The notes under the pieces: model-generated | Told to the model about the DNA's origin: nothing | Database searches by the model: none | What the model saw: the letters and a program-made list of their open reading frames with translations, nothing else | Position numbers and translations under genes: made by a program | Assembly (NCBI GenBank): GCA_964396555.1 | Contig: CAYNFX010000083.1 | Location: 1-8,132, forward strand | Source: Geofilum sp964396555 | GTDB lineage: Bacteria > Bacteroidota > Bacteroidia > Bacteroidales > Marinilabiliaceae | Direction of reading: 5' to 3' | Length of the DNA stretch: 8,132 nucleotides | In this document: piece by piece, positions 6,186 through 8,132 of the stretch | Position numbering within the stretch: position 1 is the stretch's first letter | Layout: each line of letters begins with the position of its first letter

Positions 6186-6932
6186 TCAGCGGGCAAAAAA
6201 CTGTCCTAGTTTGCTTAGGTTCTTACCAATCAGGGTAAATAGTCCACCTGCACGGTTTTTCCTCAGTGCCTTGTAATCTTCGCATGATTTCCTGATTATA
6301 TTACCCAAGCTCCTGTTGCTTGCTCCGCCTGTGGACATAAGTATCATTACTTCGGGAAGATAAACCATCTTAACACCACTAAGAGTCATAACCCTGAGTA
6401 GCCAGTCGTAATCTGCTGAAATTCTAAATGATATATCGAAAAGACCCACCCGATCCATCAACTCTCTCCTGAAATATACGGTTGGATGCGGTGGCATCCA
6501 ACCCTTCTTGACCAGTGAAGTAGCAAAGACACCGCTTTCCCAGTTTCTGAATACCTTGATGGGTTCAAATGAAGTTACATACTGCAGGTCACCATAGACG
6601 ACATCAGCTTCCTTTTCTTCGAACAGTGCAGCTACTTTCTCCAGGATATGCGGGTTTGCAAAACGATCACCGGCATGAAGTAGTCCTACGACCTCGCCTT
6701 CAGCCATACCAAGACCTTTGTTTATTGCATCATAAATTCCCTTATCAGGCTCACTTTTCAGTTTACCGATACAGTCTCTGTACTTTTCAAGCATCTCCAG
6801 TGATCCATCTTTGGAGCCTCCGTCGACAACTATGTATTCAAGATCATCCCATGTTTGCTCTGTCACTGACCCAATTGTCTGTTCCAAATCCACACAGGCA
6901 TTATAGCTGACAGTTATAAGGGAAATGCGCAT
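6186..6932 (-). CDS. Family 2 glycosyltransferase (WcaE-like)
   Basis: A 248-residue cytoplasmic-face GT-A fold transferase expected to move a sugar from a nucleotide donor to a lipid-linked polysaccharide intermediate, with inversion. The N-terminus MRISLITVSYNACVDLEQTI starts the Rossmann-like core. VDGGSKDGS (36-44) carries nucleotide-contacting Asp37; EPDKGIYDAINKG (61-73) is the hallmark of the WcaE-like GT2 subgroup. LLHAGD (84-89) occupies the metal-binding DxD position, with His86 where Asn is usual and Asp89 kept. PPHPTVYFRRE (147-157) and ISADYDWLLR (171-180) follow, the latter holding the likely catalytic-base acidic residues. There is no membrane helix, and the length is typical. 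It starts 11 bp after the WecA-like gene, with AGG seven bases before ATG 6932, so the two are almost surely co-transcribed. Donor and acceptor cannot be told. The perfect hairpin at 6480-6503 lies within it. Confidence 0.93.
   Translation of the reverse strand: MRISLITVSYNACVDLEQTIGSVTEQTWDDLEYIVVDGGSKDGSLEMLEKYRDCIGKLKSEPDKGIYDAINKGLGMAEGEVVGLLHAGDRFANPHILEKVAALFEEKEADVVYGDLQYVTSFEPIKVFRNWESGVFATSLVKKGWMPPHPTVYFRRELMDRVGLFDISFRISADYDWLLRVMTLSGVKMVYLPEVMILMSTGGASNRSLGNIIRKSCEDYKALRKNRAGGLFTLIGKNLSKLGQFFAR
6480..6503. repeat. Perfect 10-bp inverted repeat inside the GT2 gene
   Basis: GGTTGGATGC (6480-6489) and GCATCCAACC (6494-6503) are exact inverse complements around a 4-nt loop (GGTG). 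It encodes the GWMPPHPTV segment (144-152) of the glycosyltransferase. No T-run follows on either strand, so it is not called a terminator. Confidence 0.85.
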
Positions 6933-6943
6933 AGCTGAGCCTG

Positions 6944-8062
6944 TTACTTTACTGCATTATCGGCAGGCGAAAAAACATTCTTTCTGATTTTGCGCAACTT
7001 CCTGCGAATTGCAAACGAGGGAAGCTGAAACAGTATCATTCCAAGTGTAAAATTTAGGAGCAACAGCTTTATAGTACCCAGGTCCTTCAGGCAGTACGAT
7101 AGTACTATAAAGAAGATATTGCCCGACATAAGCAGTATCGCTATACCCATATGCGAAAACCCAAGGGTAAGTAGTCTGTGGTGTATGTGTGTTTTGTCTG
7201 CTGCAAATGGAGACTGCCCTTTTGAAAGACGTAGAAAAAAGACTCTGATCGTATCTATTACCGGTAGTATTAAAATACCCAGAGCCACACCAGGTGCAGA
7301 TGTCATTGTATAATCAAGTGAAGGACGTAATGCAACGACATTGCCTTCCATAAACCTGATTGCAAAAACCGAGATAAGAAAACCTATAAGCAGTGATCCA
7401 GTATCTCCCATAAATATCTTCTGATTCTTAGAGAACACGTTGTAATACAAAAAGGCTATCAATGCTCCGACGATTATCGATCCCAGCACAGGCATAATAA
7501 CATCGCCGTTGATGAAAAACCAAAATGAAAATCCCAGAGTTACCACTATTCCTGTTAATGCTGCAAGTCCGTCCACGCCGTCAATAAGATTGAAGCCATT
7601 GACTATCAACACTATAAAAAGAAGTGAAAGCGAAAGGCTCACAAAGTAATCTGGTTGCAGACCAAAAAAGCCATGAAATTCGGTGATCCGCAGATCACCG
7701 AAACCGACAATTATAAGTGCTGCAAGTATCTGTCCCATTAGCTTCATTATTGGAGCAGTAACCAGGATATCATCCTTTATACCGATAGAAAAAATTATGA
7801 GCAAGGAGGGAAGTAAAAAGGGAATTACCCTGTAATCAAACCAGTCAAGATAAAGCGCATAGGTAAATACAATCCCAAAAAATATAGCCATGCCACCCAA
7901 AGTTGGAACGCGCTTCTTGTGCACATGCCTTTTTCCAGGCTCATCGTACAAATTTTTTGAGTAGGCTACATTCAGAATCGTTGGGATTGATATGAAAACC
8001 AGGATAAAGGACATTAACCCGGCAAACAAAATCTGAAGTAACTCATTGTAATTTATCTGCAT
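6944..8062 (-). CDS. wecA: WecA-like undecaprenyl-phosphate sugar-1-phosphate transferase
   Basis: A 372-residue polytopic inner-membrane enzyme of the MraY/WecA/TagO superfamily. It transfers a HexNAc-1-phosphate, most likely GlcNAc-1-P, from the UDP-sugar to undecaprenyl phosphate, the initiating step of surface polysaccharide synthesis. About 11 hydrophobic helices are seen. Family motifs, in order: DEPGKRHVHKKRVPTLGG (40-57), the Mg-binding Asp97-Asp98 in GIKDDI, NGFNLIDGVDGLA (155-167), FMGDTGS (217-223) and the HIHHR motif (292-296), which favours WecA/TagO over MraY. ATG 8062 is the natural start, with AGG six bases upstream, and the length fits WecA. It heads the visible minus-strand run and the next gene begins 11 bp after its stop. 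The precise sugar (GlcNAc versus a modified HexNAc such as FucNAc or QuiNAc, as with WbpL) cannot be decided, so the symbol is at family level. Confidence 0.93.
   Translation of the reverse strand: MQINYNELLQILFAGLMSFILVFISIPTILNVAYSKNLYDEPGKRHVHKKRVPTLGGMAIFFGIVFTYALYLDWFDYRVIPFLLPSLLIIFSIGIKDDILVTAPIMKLMGQILAALIIVGFGDLRITEFHGFFGLQPDYFVSLSLSLLFIVLIVNGFNLIDGVDGLAALTGIVVTLGFSFWFFINGDVIMPVLGSIIVGALIAFLYYNVFSKNQKIFMGDTGSLLIGFLISVFAIRFMEGNVVALRPSLDYTMTSAPGVALGILILPVIDTIRVFFLRLSKGQSPFAADKTHIHHRLLTLGFSHMGIAILLMSGNIFFIVLSYCLKDLGTIKLLLLNFTLGMILFQLPSFAIRRKLRKIRKNVFSPADNAVK
7679..7702. repeat. Perfect 10-bp inverted repeat inside the WecA-like gene
   Basis: TTCGGTGATC (7679-7688) and GATCACCGAA (7693-7702) are exact inverse complements around a 4-nt loop (CGCA). 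It encodes FGDLRITE (121-128), a loop between membrane segments. It is not followed by a T-run. Confidence 0.85.
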
Positions 8063-8082
8063 TTCAAACCTAATTTGCTATG

Positions 8083-8117
8083 CAAAACTAAGAAAAAAGT
8101 AGTGGTTCAACTTCAAA
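8083..8117 (-). promoter_or_regulatory. Candidate Bacteroidetes-type promoter for the polysaccharide operon
   Basis: On the minus strand, TAGTTTTG (8090-8083) matches the Bacteroidetes -7 consensus TAnnTTTG exactly, 20 bp before the ATG at 8062. A TTTG at 8117-8114 could be the -33 element, but the 23-bp spacing is a little wider than the usual 19-21. A second exact match, TAGGTTTG (8072-8065), is too near the start codon. The window ends at 8132, so an upstream gene and read-through cannot be excluded. Confidence 0.35.
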
Positions 8118-8132
8118 ATATCATCATTTTGT

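Noticed and set aside
6569..6910. 113-codon plus-strand frame antisense to the GT2 gene
   Set aside because: Opposite conserved GT2 motifs; its His-, Leu- and Gln-rich make-up is typical of a shadow frame.
1..8132. Search for CRISPR arrays, tRNA or rRNA genes, insertion sequences and toxin-antitoxin pairs
   Set aside because: No regularly spaced repeats, cloverleaf-like segments, transposase motifs or paired small genes were seen.

Overview
The window looks like a chromosomal segment of a Bacteroidetes (Bacteroidota) bacterium. The reasons are a Wzc-type kinase with the phylum's usual VGFDLRKP version of the Walker A-prime motif, a small hypothetical protein of a type I associate with this phylum, few strong Shine-Dalgarno sites, and a TAnnTTTG-type -7 element before the first gene of the main operon. 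The genus cannot be told from sequence alone. Genes have moderate GC, while the intergenic stretch at about 840-1140 falls to roughly 14% GC by hand count.

Layout. Positions 1-161 hold no confident gene, only a start-less lipoprotein-like reading frame running off the left edge. At 162-812 (minus) is a 216-residue hypothetical protein that reads as a gap-free tandem duplication of a ~107-residue unit. At 813-1317 is a very AT-rich, palindrome-bearing intergenic region between divergent genes. At 1318-2664 (plus) is a MATE-family multidrug/Na+ antiporter. It converges on a minus-strand run of four co-directional genes, read from right to left: a WecA-like sugar-1-phosphate transferase (8062-6944), a family 2 glycosyltransferase (6932-6186), a Wzc-like polysaccharide co-polymerase/tyrosine autokinase (6101-3732) and murB (3704-2685).

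How the genes work together. The WecA-like enzyme would load the first sugar-1-phosphate onto undecaprenyl phosphate, the GT2 enzyme would add a further sugar, and the Wzc-like kinase would control chain polymerisation and export. This is the start of a surface or exopolysaccharide locus; the flippase, polymerase, Wza exporter and other transferases are not in the window and probably lie beyond the right edge. MurB, a peptidoglycan precursor enzyme, ends the run 27 bp after the kinase and may be co-transcribed with it. The MATE gene and the hypothetical gene look independent.

No wholly new system is evident. The most unusual signals are four perfect short-loop inverted repeats with 10-12 bp stems inside the minus-strand coding genes, one of them placed to act as a terminator for the convergent MATE gene, and the whole-length internal duplication of the hypothetical protein.
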